DNA of 64,000 nucleotides. Origin: Nematostella vectensis (Eukaryota; Cnidaria; Anthozoa; Actiniaria; Edwardsiidae). Below the pieces are notes generated by a model that was given only the letters and a program-made list of their open reading frames with translations, was not told the origin of the DNA and did no database searches. The translations under genes and the position numbers were made by a program. Positions within the stretch are counted from its first letter, which is position 1. Each line of letters opens with the position of its first letter. Shown piece after piece: positions 24,432 to 37,552 of this stretch. The DNA lies in assembly GCF_932526225.1 (NCBI RefSeq), contig NC_064035.1:4711501-4775500 (forward strand), read 5' to 3'.

Positions 24432-26379
24432 ATCCATCATTATTTTTTTTTTTACTTTACATTCTGAATTAACCCTTGCCAGGGGTGGATCCAAAAGTCA
24501 AGTAGGGTGAATCAATTTTTTCTTTCGTGGGTTCCTTAAATTTCTTGATATTATTTTAGCAAAATATCTAAAAATAGGTATCCACCTATGTTTTCCCTAA
24601 CTCTACATTTGGCAGACAGGGAGGGCACTATTCTCAGTGAATAATGTTTATTGCATATGAATTTCAAAGTAAAGGGGGGGGGGAGGTGAATAGCGGTATG
24701 TAAATCTGCTGATCCACAAGATATTTTTAGATCCGCATGGTTTGACAGATAAACAATAGCATCGATTGAAATTCATTTAAAACCCGAAATTCGACTGTCA
24801 AAGCAGTCGAAATCCGTGCCCAAATTGTCAACAGATCCGTGATCCGCCGTATTTCCAAAATCCGCCAATCCGCTGAAATAATCATCAAAATCCGTAATCG
24901 GTGAGCATTACGGGGCTGAATCTGTCAATCCGCGAACCTATTCACCCCCCCCCCCCATAAAGGGTTCAAGCAGATGCATTATGTGACCAATTGGAGTGCC
25001 TTCTACCCCACCCCAGGCCCCACTGACTGCTCTACCATCCCTGCATGCATAACTTTTTCAGTTTGCAAAAATCAAGCTAGCGGTGCTTAAAAAATGTCAA
25101 TTAACCACGCCTTTGTTATTGTTTACAATTGAAAATTCATTTTTTTATTTGCAAGGAAACATCAAAATAACAATCTATGAAAATGAAGTCTGATGCATTA
25201 TTGACAATATTTGATTGAAAATATCTAGGTCACTCGCTGGAATTAGCCAATGGTTTATGGCTGTGACTTGACATTGATTGGTAGCATAAAATGGGGGTGT
25301 GATTGGCCTGCTCAAAAACCAGTGGCCAATGTTTGGTGGTAATGATACATGATTGAACTATATTTGTTTGATAGCCAGTATGTTTGAAAATGAAACAAAA
25401 TAATAAGCATTACAATGTTTTGCTTTATCAAACTTTTTCAAACTCTGTTCAAATTTGCCATTGGGACAGATGTCATTTTTCCTATGTATTCTGCATGCAT
25501 TTTGTGACTCTTCTGAAGCAGTTCCTCCCACCCCCCCTATCTACGGCCATGCCGCCCACTTGATGCCAACATAGCTATAGTTATATGCTTTTTTAACAAT
25601 AAGCGCTAATTTATAACCAAATTCGTTTTTTTTTTACCTCAGCAAATCCAAAATCTTTGTCTAGTTTTGGAATAGCTCGTAGTCAATGAGCCATCTACAC
25701 CAATCAATAGCCTTCATGTTTTCATTGCTTAATCACAAACCACTTGACTGCACAAAGCAGCCATCAAATGGTTTGAAGTGTCTCTGGTATACAAACACCC
25801 TGAGGGTTTGACAAGATTTGGTCACATGGATCTTCTCTTAGTTTCCACCTAGTTCCAGGTCAGGGAGACAAAGCAGACAAGTGCTGTACTTGTCAGAGTT
25901 ATGTACAGCCACTCTTGTTTGCCTCATCTAGGAGATCCAAAAGCCAACATTCTTCAGAGTAGGTTTATCAGTATGAGAAATCCCAATGGACAAATAAAAT
26001 TGCAGTACCCTGGTCTGGATGGTACGTTAGTAAATGAAATTTGGTGAAGAAATTTGGTGGAGACGAGGTTGCAATAGACTCCAACTAGATAGTCACAAAG
26101 GCATGGATGAATTTTAGCACAATGTGTGTTGTGAACAACCATTTAAACCACTGAGATAAACAAAAGAGGATTAGTTATAATTATTTTCAAACATGGGTTT
26201 TTCGCACTGCAAAATTGTTGTTTAGTGAATCCGCTAAAAATATCTCCTCCAAATCTCTACAAATTGTGATACATTTTCCCCCAACGAAACCTGCAATATG
26301 CCCCCTGCAGCTTTTATGTTGATCTTGTACTGTCACGTGACCATACCGGTTCTTGGAGATAAAAACATTTTCGACCATC
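24432..26379. other. intergenic region, no gene seen
   Basis: AT-rich sequence with homopolymer runs (T at 24441, G near 24676, C near 24944) and a patch at 24725-24935 with recurring ATCCGC/ATCCGT words, possibly an old repeat. No supported exon on either strand. The part just before 26380 should hold the GPD1 promoter. Confidence 0.6.
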
Positions 26380-29300
26380 ATGGCCGAAGAAGGACGAAAA
26401 CGCGTGGCTATCATAGGCTCTGGAAACTGGTGAGTCGCTCTTGTATCCTTCTAAATAGCAGTTTTTCTAATTTAACATATCGCTATAAACGTACGGTAGT
26501 AGCTATGTAATTATACTACTGTAAATTGTGCATTTTCAGGGGATCTGTCATAGCTCGAATAGTCGGCCAAAATGTCAAAGAACATAACGATGTCTTCTTC
26601 GAGGGTGTCGAAATGTATACATACGAGGAACTTGTCGATGGAGTGAAACTTACAGAGATAATAAATACAAAGCACATGAACGTGAAATATCTACCGGACT
26701 TCTTGATTCCCGAAAACATCGTAAGTACAACAATACCAATATCAGAACTCAAGTACACATTTCACTTTCAGCTGTTTAGCAAATTTGCCTATCGAAAATG
26801 GTTTTTTGTTTTGTTTTTAACGATTTCTTTTTCTTTATTGCGCTATAATGATGTCTTCTTTTTCTTTCTTTTTTTGTTCTAATTAATATAGGAGTATTTT
26901 TGTAATAATTGCTATTGTAGTATGGTGATTGATATTAGAAGATTAAAGTTGATTAAAGTTTATATTTCTTTCGTCATTTTCAATTGATTTGGGTGACAGG
27001 ACCTCAAACGAGATACAAAGCCGGCTTACCAGCCGAGCATAATTATAGGATCTTTTTTCATAGACACCATCATCTCTTACAATATATAACAAAGATCTTT
27101 GAAATATGGGGAGAGTAAAAATTTGAATACTGCCTCTCTTTCCCCTTCCTCTCCAATATATTAAGCCCTCCTTGGTGTCATTTTCAAGTAAGCCTCAATA
27201 CCTCCATTAACCCCTCCTTTTCTCTAAAGATAACAAAATGTTAACATGACAAATTCCCAAGAGTATCAGTGATTTCATTGCTTCATTTAAACTTGATGTT
27301 TTTTAGCTAGTACAAAAGTCATATATAAGCAGTATATTTGTTAAAAAGCCTCTTTGCAGCAGCTTTCCTGTGCTGATATTTGATGGAAAATTGTCTACTT
27401 GACTGACATTTACCTTAAGTTCAGTTTCCAAACATCCTTTAGATGCTGCTCATGCTTTTGAGGGTTGCACTTTGCATACAATTTTTAGTAGTCATTTTCG
27501 TAGTCAAATGACACACTCAGACCTGTAGACAACAGGGCCGGATCTAGCTTTTTGCTAAAGGGGGTTCATACCTGTCAACTCTCCCGCATTAGGTGGGAGT
27601 CTCAAGATTTTGGACCCCTTCTCCCGCTCTCCTGCGTTGAGCACCAAATCTCCCGCTTTTTACGATTTTTATCGCTTCCGAAAAATTATTCCATAGAAAA
27701 TCGTCATTTTGTCTATTTTCTATTAAAATATTTGAAACAAAATACCCTTGCGTAGCTCAATTTATCTAACACTCTCGTGCGATCTATAAGTGGATTTGTT
27801 CGCGAGAGCTTTCTATACGGCAAGCGCCTGCAAGGTTAAACCCACCCCTCCCCCCAAAAAAATGAATATACCCCACCCTCCCCCAAAAAAATTCTCAAGC
27901 CTTGAGATTTTCGGAGGTTGACAGGTATGGGGGTTTTAGCTCAGTGACAGAAAGGGGGGTAACTTTTTTGTTACATATGGCTTTCTGGGATGGTCAAATA
28001 CTATTATTTCTTTCCATATGATCCCTATGACTGTTTTTCCTAGCATGCTAACCCAGATGTGGTGGAATGTGTGAAGGATGCAGATATTCTTGTGTTTGTT
28101 GTCCCCCATCAGGTAAGATGATGAGTAATTCTTAATTAGATTTAAAATGATTCTGAAATTAAGATGAGTTATTGGTCGGAGTTTATAAAAAAATTGAGCT
28201 AGCTATGCATGTTCTTATCAGACTGATTAGTGCATTATTAAGTGGTCATGTGTCAAAAGATCTAACTCTTTGGGGGGCTTTCTACAATAATGTTAGAGGT
28301 CACTCTTTAACAATACAAGTGCCCTTATATTTCATATTTTCCAGTTTGTCAGAAGAGTATGTGAGATGATGAAAAACTTTTTGAAGCCCAATGTAATCGC
28401 CATTTCACTGATAAAGGTAACTACTGTACGAATACAAAACAGCCAGTATGTTCTTTGTAACAGTACCATATTCATTTTTAATTCCTGTCAACAGTTTGGC
28501 ATCCCCTGTAAGTTTATGAAAATCGATGCAAATTCTGCTCAGATTACGACATGGAAGCAGCATCGCAGAGACAGTATTAACCGAATGGCTGTCTTAAAAC
28601 GTCAGAGGAGTTTACGGGCAAGTATTATTGCAAAAAGATTACTTATGCAAATTCTGTGCTTCTAAATGTCATAATCTGAGCATAATGATGATTGAAATAG
28701 AAAGTTACTTTCTGTGCTATAGTGAATTTTATCTTTTCATCTCCCTGCGTCTAAGGCACAATGGTATTTTTTGGCACATTTTCTTAGGAGTATGTTCATC
28801 ACTGTTCTTTTAATTCTTATCGCCAGACAGCTTATGTATTTTGTAAAGGCATTTCCTCTATGTACACAAAAATTTATTTATATTTAATTTATTTAGTATA
28901 ATGCTAGTAAAATTTATTTATATTTAATTTATTTAGTATAATGCTCTTATTTTTTCTTTAATACTCTCTAGGGTTTGGATCACACTAAAACTGGCCTAAC
29001 GTTAGTGTCAAATGTCATTAAAGAGGCATTAGACCTTCCAGAAGTTAGCGTATTGATGGGTGCTAATTTAGCCAAGGAAGTTGCCAGAGAGCTGTTTGGA
29101 GAAGCAACTATTGGTAAGAGGGGAAACACATCAGGGGCAGATCCAGACAGGTGCAGCATGAATGACTCTCTTAATCAACTCCCAAAACCTCCTTGCTTAG
29201 ATCTGCCAATATCCAATATCTAGCGGGGGCTTTTTTCCAGCTGTTTGTAAGTTTGAACATTGACCTTAGCTTTGAAGGTAGAATAATTATTTAATTTTTA

Positions 29301-32300
29301 CCAAAGTTAGTCTATGGACAAACAGGTATCCCCCATGGGAAAAAAAACTGGTCAATGGCAAAAAAAGCCATTCTTTCATATAATATATTCATGTAATCTG
29401 CTCCCCTTCTACTAAAAGATCATAAAAGCATAGTGGCAAGCAATGGATAGTCTCATTCTTATTCAAGATATTGAAGGTTGACATGTTTTTGTGTGTAAAA
29501 GCCTCCATAGTAACCCAATTCCCTTAGGCAACTTGATCACATGACTTTATGTGTGGCAAATTTAAGCCAAAATTAAAACAGACATGACTGTGCCCGTAAC
29601 ACCAGAGAGCGAGTTTACTTCCGGTCGATAATGTAAAAATCTCCGATGATTTTTAACGGAAAACATGAAAAAATATTTCAAAATATTGAAAGCATGGGTT
29701 TGAATGGATGGCCTGTTTAATATCTCGGATTTTAATAGATTATTTTGTCTTTTAACGGTTGAGGTTTCTGCGGACCTCCGTAAGTAAACTGGTGACAATG
29801 CGGCTTTAAGATAAGCCCTTTCTGACGAAGAATCTTTCTGGCTTATTTTTAAGCAGTGAATAAGTTGCTTTTTGTGTTAATATTTTTCCTCTAAAAGTCT
29901 TAGTGCACTCTTAGTATGCCATCCAAAAAGGCATGTGATCTGTTAGTGCAAGTCACATCCTATTATTAACATAGACATGCTTCCATCGTTTTGCAATCCT
30001 TTGTGTTGTGCCAGGTTGCCGTGTAAAGGAGGATGGCCCACTTCTCAAGCAACTATTTCACACACATTACTTCAAAATAAACGTTGTTGAAGACGCAGAT
30101 ACCGTGGAGCTATGTGGAGCCTTAAAGGTGAAAAATAATCACATTTAAACCTTGTTGGGTTTTTCTCCTGTTATTGATCTTATTTTTATTTCTGAGATGG
30201 AAAATTATTTCTAACTTAAATGAAAGGGAGGAGGAAGAAAGAACAAATTAATTTAGTTGTATTAAACCAAGTGGTTGCAACTGGATTTATGACCTATGAT
30301 CAAGTTTTAATCCTGTAAAAACATACCTTCCATGGACTAGGTCACATGATCATGATCTGAAGAAAAAAACTGTTCTTTGTTCCTCCTTAAAACCCTTAGC
30401 CCTTTCTCTTATAAAGCCCATATACATAAAGATATATCATATCATATATTGTGATTGATCAATTTTACCTGGTTTAAACCATTTCTGAAGCTTTACAGTT
30501 ACACTTCATGTTTCTATTATAGAATGCAGTTGCGATTGGGGCGGGTATTGTTGATGCCCTTGGGTGAGTAACTTAATGATTATTTGGTCATGGTGTTGGG
30601 AGACAGAAACAAGTAGCGATTGTGAACGTGACTTGGTAGTAATGACCTACTAGAGTTTTTTTTCTGTTTTGTAGCATGGGAGATAACACAAAAGCTGCGA
30701 TTATTCGCATTGGCTTGAAGGAGATGATAGACTTTGCTAACCGTTTCTATGAAGGAGTTCAAATTGAGACTTTCTATGAGTCGTGTGGCGTAGCTGATCT
30801 CATAACCACATGCTATGCTGGACGCAACCGACTAGCAGGGGAGGAATTCATCAAGTCAAAGAAGGTCAGAACAGGCACCATAACCACAGTTGCATGTGCT
30901 TGACAAAATGTTCATATCACAGATTTACATGGTTGAAAAGATCTTGCCCACCATAATTCAACACCAAACTTCTGATGTAATGGAGGAAAAAATGCTTCAC
31001 TACACATATGAATGAATTAACATGGAGTTATCCTCACCTCATTTGCATGTTAAACTACAGCACCTCCACACAGTAGCAAGCATGCGTCACACAAGCACAT
31101 TATTGGCAAAATATTATTTAATCAAATGCTGGGTTATACAGCCATGTTTGTTGTGTCATTTGTTATAATTGATCCTTTATTATGTTTTTACTTGGCAGTC
31201 GTTTGACCAAGTGGAACAAGAGATACTTGGAGGCCAGAAGCTCCAAGGACCACACACAGCTTACGAAGTCTATCAAGTCTTGAAGGAGAACAACTTGACA
31301 GAAGAGTAAGTAGTTGCATAGTTGCAATAATTTCCATCCACCCCCGCCCCCCAATCCCTCCCTCCCATCCACCCACTCCCATCCCATCCCTCCTATCCAT
31401 CCCTCCCTCCTAACCATTTCTTCCCAATCATTTCTCTTTTCCTTCCATCCCATCCCTACCTCCTAACCATTCCTTCCCATCCCTTCCTCCAACCATTCCT
31501 TCCCAATCATTCATCTTTTCCTTCTATCCCTCCCATCCCATCCCTCCCTCCTAACCGTTCCTTCCCATCCCTCTCTCCTAACCATTCCTTCCCAATCATT
31601 CTTCTTCCTACCATCCCTCCCTCCTAACTATTCCTTCCCATCCCTCCCTCCCATCACTCCCTCCTAACCATTCCTTCCCATCTCTCACTCCCCTCCCACC
31701 CTCCTAACCATTCCTTCACATCCCTCACTCCAATCCCACCCTCCTAAACATTCCCTTACTCCCATCCCTCACTCCAATCCCACCCTCCTAACCATTCCTT
31801 CCCATCCCTCACTCCAATCCCACCCTCCTAACCATTCCTTCACATCCCTCACTCCCCTCCCACCCTCCTAACCATTCCTTCCCATCCCTCACTCCAATCC
31901 CACCCTCCTAACCATTCCTTCCCATCCCTCACTCCCCTCCCAACCTCCTAACTATTCCTTCCCATCCCACCCTCCTAACCATTCCTTCCCATCCCTAACT
32001 CCCATCCCACCCTCCTAACCATTCCTTCCCATCCCTCACTCCAATCCCACCCTCCTAGCCATTCCTTCCCATCCCTCACTCCAATCCCACCCTCCTAACC
32101 ATTCCTTCCCATCCCTCACTCCAATCCCACCCTCCCAACCATTCCTTCCCATCCCTCCCTCCCAACCATTCCTTTCCATCCCTCACTCCCATCCCTCACT
32201 CCAAACCCTCCCTCCTAGCCATTCCTTCCCATCCCTTACTCCCATCCCTCCCTCCCTCCCTCCCTCCCTCCCTCCCTCCCTCCCTCCTAACCATTCCTTC

Positions 32301-33429
32301 CCATCCCTAACTCCCATCCCACCCTCCTAACCATTCCTTCCCATCCCTCACTCCAATCCCACCCTCCTAGCCATTCCTTCCCATCCCTCACTCCAATCCC
32401 ACCCTCCTAACCATTCCTTCCCATCCCTCCCTCCCAACCATTCCTTTCCATCCCTCACTCCCATCCCTCACTCCAATCCCACCCTCCTAGCCATTCCTTC
32501 CCATCCCTCACTCCAATCCCACCCTCCCAACCATTCCTTCCCATCCCTCCCTCCCAACCATTCCTTTCCATCCCTCACTCCCATCCCTCACTCCAAACCC
32601 TCCCTCCTAGCCATTCCTTCCCATCCCTTACTCCCATCCCTCCCTCCCACCCTCCTAGCCATTCCTTCCCATCCCTCACTCCAATCCCACCCTCCTAACC
32701 ATTCCTTCCCATCCCTCACTCCAATCCCACCCTCCCAACCATTCCTTCCCATCCCTCCCTCCAATCCCACCCTCCTAGCCATTCCTTCCCATCCCTCCCT
32801 CCCATCACTCCCTCCCAACCATTCCTTCCCATCCCTCCCTCCAATCCCACCCTCCTAGCCATTCCTTCCCATCCCTCCCTCCAATCCCACCCTCCTAACC
32901 ATTCCTTCCCATCCCTCCCTCCAATCCCACCCTCCTAGCCATTCCTTCCCATCCCTCCCTCCAATCCCACCCTCCTAACCATTCCTTCCCATCCCTCCCT
33001 CCAATCCCACCCTCCTAGCCATTCCTTCCCATCCCTCACTCCAATCCCATTAGTTATTTCTTCATATCAGCATAAAATTTGATTGTGAAATTCAAAAGAG
33101 CAATAATTTTATCTTAGCTATATGTCCACAGCCTTACCACCCTAAGGTGGTGTGAAATTGTGTATGTAATGGCATCACGTATGATCGTCGATCGGCTCAC
33201 AGTTAACATCAGAAACATCTAGTAGTTTGCTCTTGAAACGCAAATGCCCTACAATTAAATACGCAATATCACACAAACTTAGGATGGCAAGCCTGTGATA
33301 TGTCTCAACTGTTCATGCAAAGTGGTGTTTTTCTGTTGTAGCTATCCACTTTTCACCTCGATCTACAATGTGTGTTTCGAAGGCCACACGCCGACTGAAA
33401 TGATGGAGATGTTAAAGTGTCACTTCTGA
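26380..33429 (+). CDS. GPD1: glycerol-3-phosphate dehydrogenase [NAD+], cytosolic (GPD1/GPD1L type)
   Basis: Interconverts dihydroxyacetone phosphate and glycerol-3-phosphate with NAD(H), linking glycolysis to glycerolipid synthesis and the glycerol phosphate shuttle. Exons: 26380-26429, 26540-26720, 28044-28112, 28345-28416, 28972-29113, 30015-30127, 30523-30563, 30675-30864, 31199-31305, 33342-33429; 1053 nt, 350 aa, all phases close, the normal family length. The NAD-binding GSGNWG is at residues 13-18. Then [56 protein letters not shown] with the active-site lysine at residue 209, [25 protein letters not shown] and GQKLQGP. One gene stands for the vertebrate GPD1/GPD1L pair; I cannot tell which it is closer to. 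Intron 9 is filled with a pyrimidine minisatellite, intron 2 holds a hAT-like element and intron 5 a MITE. AATAAA at about 33607. Confidence 0.95.
27568..27928. mobile_element. hAT-like MITE with 8-bp target duplication
   Basis: Ends ATACCTGTCAAC and GTTGACAGGTAT are inverted repeats, with a further inner match (CTCAAGATTTT against GAGATTTTCGG). The flanks are GGGGGTTC (27560-27567) and GGGGGTTT (27929-27936), an 8-bp target-site duplication with one mismatch, as expected for hAT elements. No transposase. In GPD1 intron 2. Confidence 0.78.
28873..28955. repeat. two-copy tandem repeat of about 42 bp
   Basis: AT-rich unit containing AAAATTTATTTATATTTAAT and TTTAGTATAATGCT is present twice in tandem just before GPD1 exon 5. 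Confidence 0.8.
29562..29809. mobile_element. MITE family A, copy 3
   Basis: About 248 bp ending GGTGACAATGCGGCTTTAA, with a decayed left end beginning TTTAAGCC. The internal sequence (TTTTTAACGG, GAATGGATGGCCTGTTTAAT, GGTTGAGGTTTCTG) matches copy 1 in the same orientation. Located in intron 5 of the GPD1 gene. Confidence 0.75.
31330..33048. repeat. 1.7-kb C/T-rich minisatellite in GPD1 intron 9
   Basis: Starts about 25 bp after the donor of exon 9. Variable units, mostly near 40 bp, are built from CCATCCCTCACTCC, AATCCCACCCTCC and TAACCATTCCTTC modules, plus a (CTCC)n run near 32250-32285. The plus (transcribed-sense) strand has almost no G. It does not resemble the adjacent exon. Confidence 0.93.
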
Positions 33430-36400
33430 TCATAACCCTGCCCCATATGGCCCGACAGAGATTTGTTAAACTTGACACGTGCATACCTTCCTTCCCCCCA
33501 TATTATGGTTTAAACTTTGATACTCAGTGCTGAAAGACCTTAAGATAGAGGATTGAACTTTTATAAAAAGGCTAAAAGCCGTTTACTATTGTATTGTTAT
33601 AGTAGAAATAAAGAAAACTAATAAACATGATCATCTTTTGATGATTTTTAACTGAAAAACCTCTTCTTCTACTTCACTCGGTTGCTGAAAAGTCAGATAG
33701 ATTGTCTATCGATAACTCCCGACTGACCAGCAAGCAGCGCGCGCTACTTTGCAACTGTGGCCACAATTTCGCTAGTTAGATCAAGTTGCGAGAAGAACAA
33801 ATTTTGAAGGATTATGCCGTGTTGTACAAGGAATAATTTCTTTGCCAACGCGGTGAGGCTTGTGTCAATAACATTGTACATTTCTCTTACTCTATTTGTT
33901 TTCTTCTTATGTAGACTGTTTAGTATAGTAAAATTATGACAGTTTAGTAAAGTAAAATTGCGGTTCCTGAATGTTAAATTCACAAATAAAATTAATTAGA
34001 GGAAGCAAACCGTTATTAGTTATTTAACTATAATTTATAGACCGATTTAGTAGTAAAATTGCGGTTTCTGAATGTTAAATTCCCAAATACATGGGTAAAG
34101 CGGTAGTAAACCGCCTTGATAAACATGCAGCCAGAGTATTATTTTTGCGAATACGAGTCGATGATGAACGAGCAGATGGAAAACATTTGGCAAACACCGG
34201 GGGATATTTAATAAGTAAAGAAGCGATGAAGATGATTGCTTCGTTTGCATAGACATACTGTACTGTCTGTAGGTGCCGAAGCAAGCGCGCCCTCCCCCTC
34301 CCCTACAAGCCGCTATAGATTTCTTGCATAATCTTTAGCCTGCGCGCCTATCTCACAGAACGTGTCTCTGCACCTGCACCTAGTTTTTGTAAGTTGCAAT
34401 ATCAATTCGAGTAGTAAGAAGTGAGTAAAATTGAGATTGCTTTCTGCTTGATATATCTTGCGCGCGACAAGGATTATCTGGGGGGGGGGTTCTCAATGAG
34501 ATATCTAATGAAATGAGTGGCAGCATTCTTGGCGAGAAGCAGAGCTGGCGCTATATTTGATCACTATCTTGGGAGGTGCTGGCGGATGGGCCACACTTAT
34601 GGTCAACCATTTGCAAGCATGTTCTTTGTCTCGCGAGCAACCGAGCTTAGCAAAGGTGTGGGCTCTTTGCAGACGAACACAGCAATATTGGGGTAATTTT
34701 CATCGTTCCTATAGCGAAAACGCCGCGTCCAAACAATGCTTTTATTCTAAATAGAATGGAACGCAGCCGAACTTATAAATAAATCTTTGTTTTCGTCGAG
34801 AGACAGATTTGTGCCTGATATATAATGGCACGTAGCTGAGGAGGTACGGAGGGATCGCGAGCATCTCTCCTCGACGCCATAAAGTGTCATTTCCTTATGA
34901 AAGATCGAAATTTACTGTGGTTAAACCGGGCATTTCTCCAACTTCTCGATGACCAAAACCTTTAAGTTTGCCTTTGTTCAATTCTCACACGAAAACACAA
35001 TATTTGTGGTAGTCATGCCAACGTGATAAGGCCATAGTGCCAAGGACCGCCCCCGGAGGACAGGTGAAAGGTATGTAAACTTGATAATGGTAAAATGAAA
35101 GCATTACTCGAATTCTCAGTAAAACACTAAGAGGATGAACAAACGACAACCTTTATACAATAAAGGATTCACTTGCCCCAGATTGAAAATTTAGATGTGT
35201 TCTTTGTAAATGAATATTAATGAATTTTAGCCTATGGCTACAATTTTTGTAATTAAGATTACAATCTGAATAACTCATCTTTTATACATTGTTAACATTG
35301 ACTTTAAAGACCCAGTATCCCTGGCTTTTTCTAGAGACCATGGCTCCCCATAAAGAATGGGTTTACAAACACATTATCAGAGATTTCTCCTGTCCTTTAT
35401 TGAAGTCATGAATGTCCTAAAGCAACCTAAAGAACCTTTCTGAATGTGGCTCGCATTCAGGGATTGGCAGGAGAGCATCGAAATAGCCATAGTCTAATCT
35501 TTTATTAAGGAAATGTAATGAATAAAAGGGATTTGTCACAATCCCCAAATCTTTTGGCAAGCCTCATTCGAGCAATGAGATCTTAAAAGTGTGCTGCCCG
35601 TCAGCCTGGAACGGCTGGATAATATGTATTTGAAAGTTGTTTCTTTTGGATATCCACCTGCAATAGATGGAGGGGGTTGAACAAGAGAGAAAACGGGCGG
35701 TGAAGTGCCTCCATTTGGGACCAATAGCGAGCAAAAAGACGCCGACGTGTCCTCTTAAAGCACTGTAATCAACGACGATTCATCAGCGAAATCGTTCAAC
35801 CTTTTTTTAGTTGGATATTGTTTAATAATCAATAGATAACTTTATATAGCGGTTTTGTCCAAAATAAGTACATTGTTTAGATAAACGAGGATGAATAAAG
35901 CATATAGGAGACACCCCGAGGTTTGGATATCGTTGTCGCGGAATACAATTCGTCCAATTTGAGCAGGTTAATAAAAGTTTGTTGCCAGCAGGGAAAAAGT
36001 AATTATAGTATAGGCTAGATATTACCTTTTAATAGTCAATCATCTATAACGAGTAGTAGGACTTCTAATTATAACTCAAGTAAGGTGCATTTTGAATGTC
36101 ACTCAACTAGCCAGCTACAGCTCATAAATAATTCCCCGAGAGACAAGAAATGACGCAAGAACCAATTAACGGAAAAGTTAGGTTTGAAATCTCTTTTATT
36201 CTAATAAATCTTCTAAGCATTCATTTAAAAAGACAGCCCCCCGTTGTGACTTTCGGTGGTTTGAGGAAGTATCTAGATCAACACCAGGAGTTCTCTACTT
36301 ATTCACTGCCTTTCGAACATCTGTGGCGGATGAAAATGACATTTTCAGCATGTCTTGTTATTTAGTATAATTGAGATTGTTCGCGGAACATATTGTTGAA

Positions 36401-37552
36401 GCTGAAGTCTCACACCATCTGAGAGAGAAATTTTTCACTTAAAGTTGGCAAGGTAAAGTATTTTGATCACTCGCTCTCTTCCATCCACTCAGCGCATGAA
36501 CGTCCAACATGCCAAGAACCAGTCTCAAAATCATTACTGTTGAATATCCGGAAAACCTGCCCGTCTTATCGAAAGGAATTAATAAAAAGGTCAATGTTTG
36601 CGTAAGATATTTTAATTCGATATAATTTGCGCTGGGTATATACTTATTGTCCAAAAAATGATTATTTCTGCTATAATATTTCAAAACAATTCCTACTTAC
36701 AGCTAACAGTGCTATACTTCGTTCTTTTTTATATCTGCCCCTAAACTTCTAATTACTTTAATATAAGAAAAATATGATGGATAAATGTTGTTAATATTAT
36801 GATAATACAAGAATCGAAAAGTCATGACATGTCCGCGTGAATATTTATATTTTATTAAAAGTGTTTTAGTGAACAATTTAGCTGGATATTTTTTTGGAAT
36901 ATATATAATAAGGCCCAATAGGGCGATTCAAAATATAAAGACGAGAAAAAATGTTCCAGCAATATTGTATACTAAAATGTTCAATGAGTTATTTATTGCC
37001 ATACAATAAAATCTCGTTACAAACAGTTTATCTATTTACACTAAAAGTAAGCATTTTAGAAATGTTGCGTCTAAGCCAATTAATGTTTACACGAAGCGAC
37101 TTTAAAAATGCATCGAGCATCGAGAAAACAACTTACTCAAGAAACCTGTTACAAAACAAGACAAAATAAAATAGAAGGAGCGTGGGAATAATAACGCCTA
37201 TCTGCGAGCGCTACAAAATGCGGTTTAGAGCGCGGTCACACACACTAGAAAAATACTAGCAAAGATAAATAACAGTCAAACCGGACATAAATTTCGCTGT
37301 ATATTTGTACTCGATCTAGTCTTCTTACTCCAGTGATATTTCGCGTTGTCTCTCTCGGTGCGGTTGGCAACATGAGGATTCTGAGTGTAAACAAGACGTG
37401 AGAGTTTGGTCCCTAATCATGACATGTGAAGAGGTTTTTCAGAAAAATACTGTTAAACACCTTTTAAGAGGATTACTGCTGTTTTGATTCTGTTTTAAAA
37501 GCTTCATTATATTCTTCGATAAAGGCAAGAGGGTGAGCCGAGCTAGAAAAGT
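33430..37552. other. 4-kb intergenic region
   Basis: Between GPD1 and the receptor gene. It contains a short duplication (AAATTGCGGTT plus CTGAATGTTAAATTC, at about 33954 and 34058) and no supported coding exon on either strand. The part before 37553 presumably carries the receptor promoter. Confidence 0.6.

Noticed and set aside
32588..32818. Gly/Trp/Glu-repeat open frame on the minus strand
   Set aside because: It is a translation of the C/T-rich minisatellite in the GPD1 intron.
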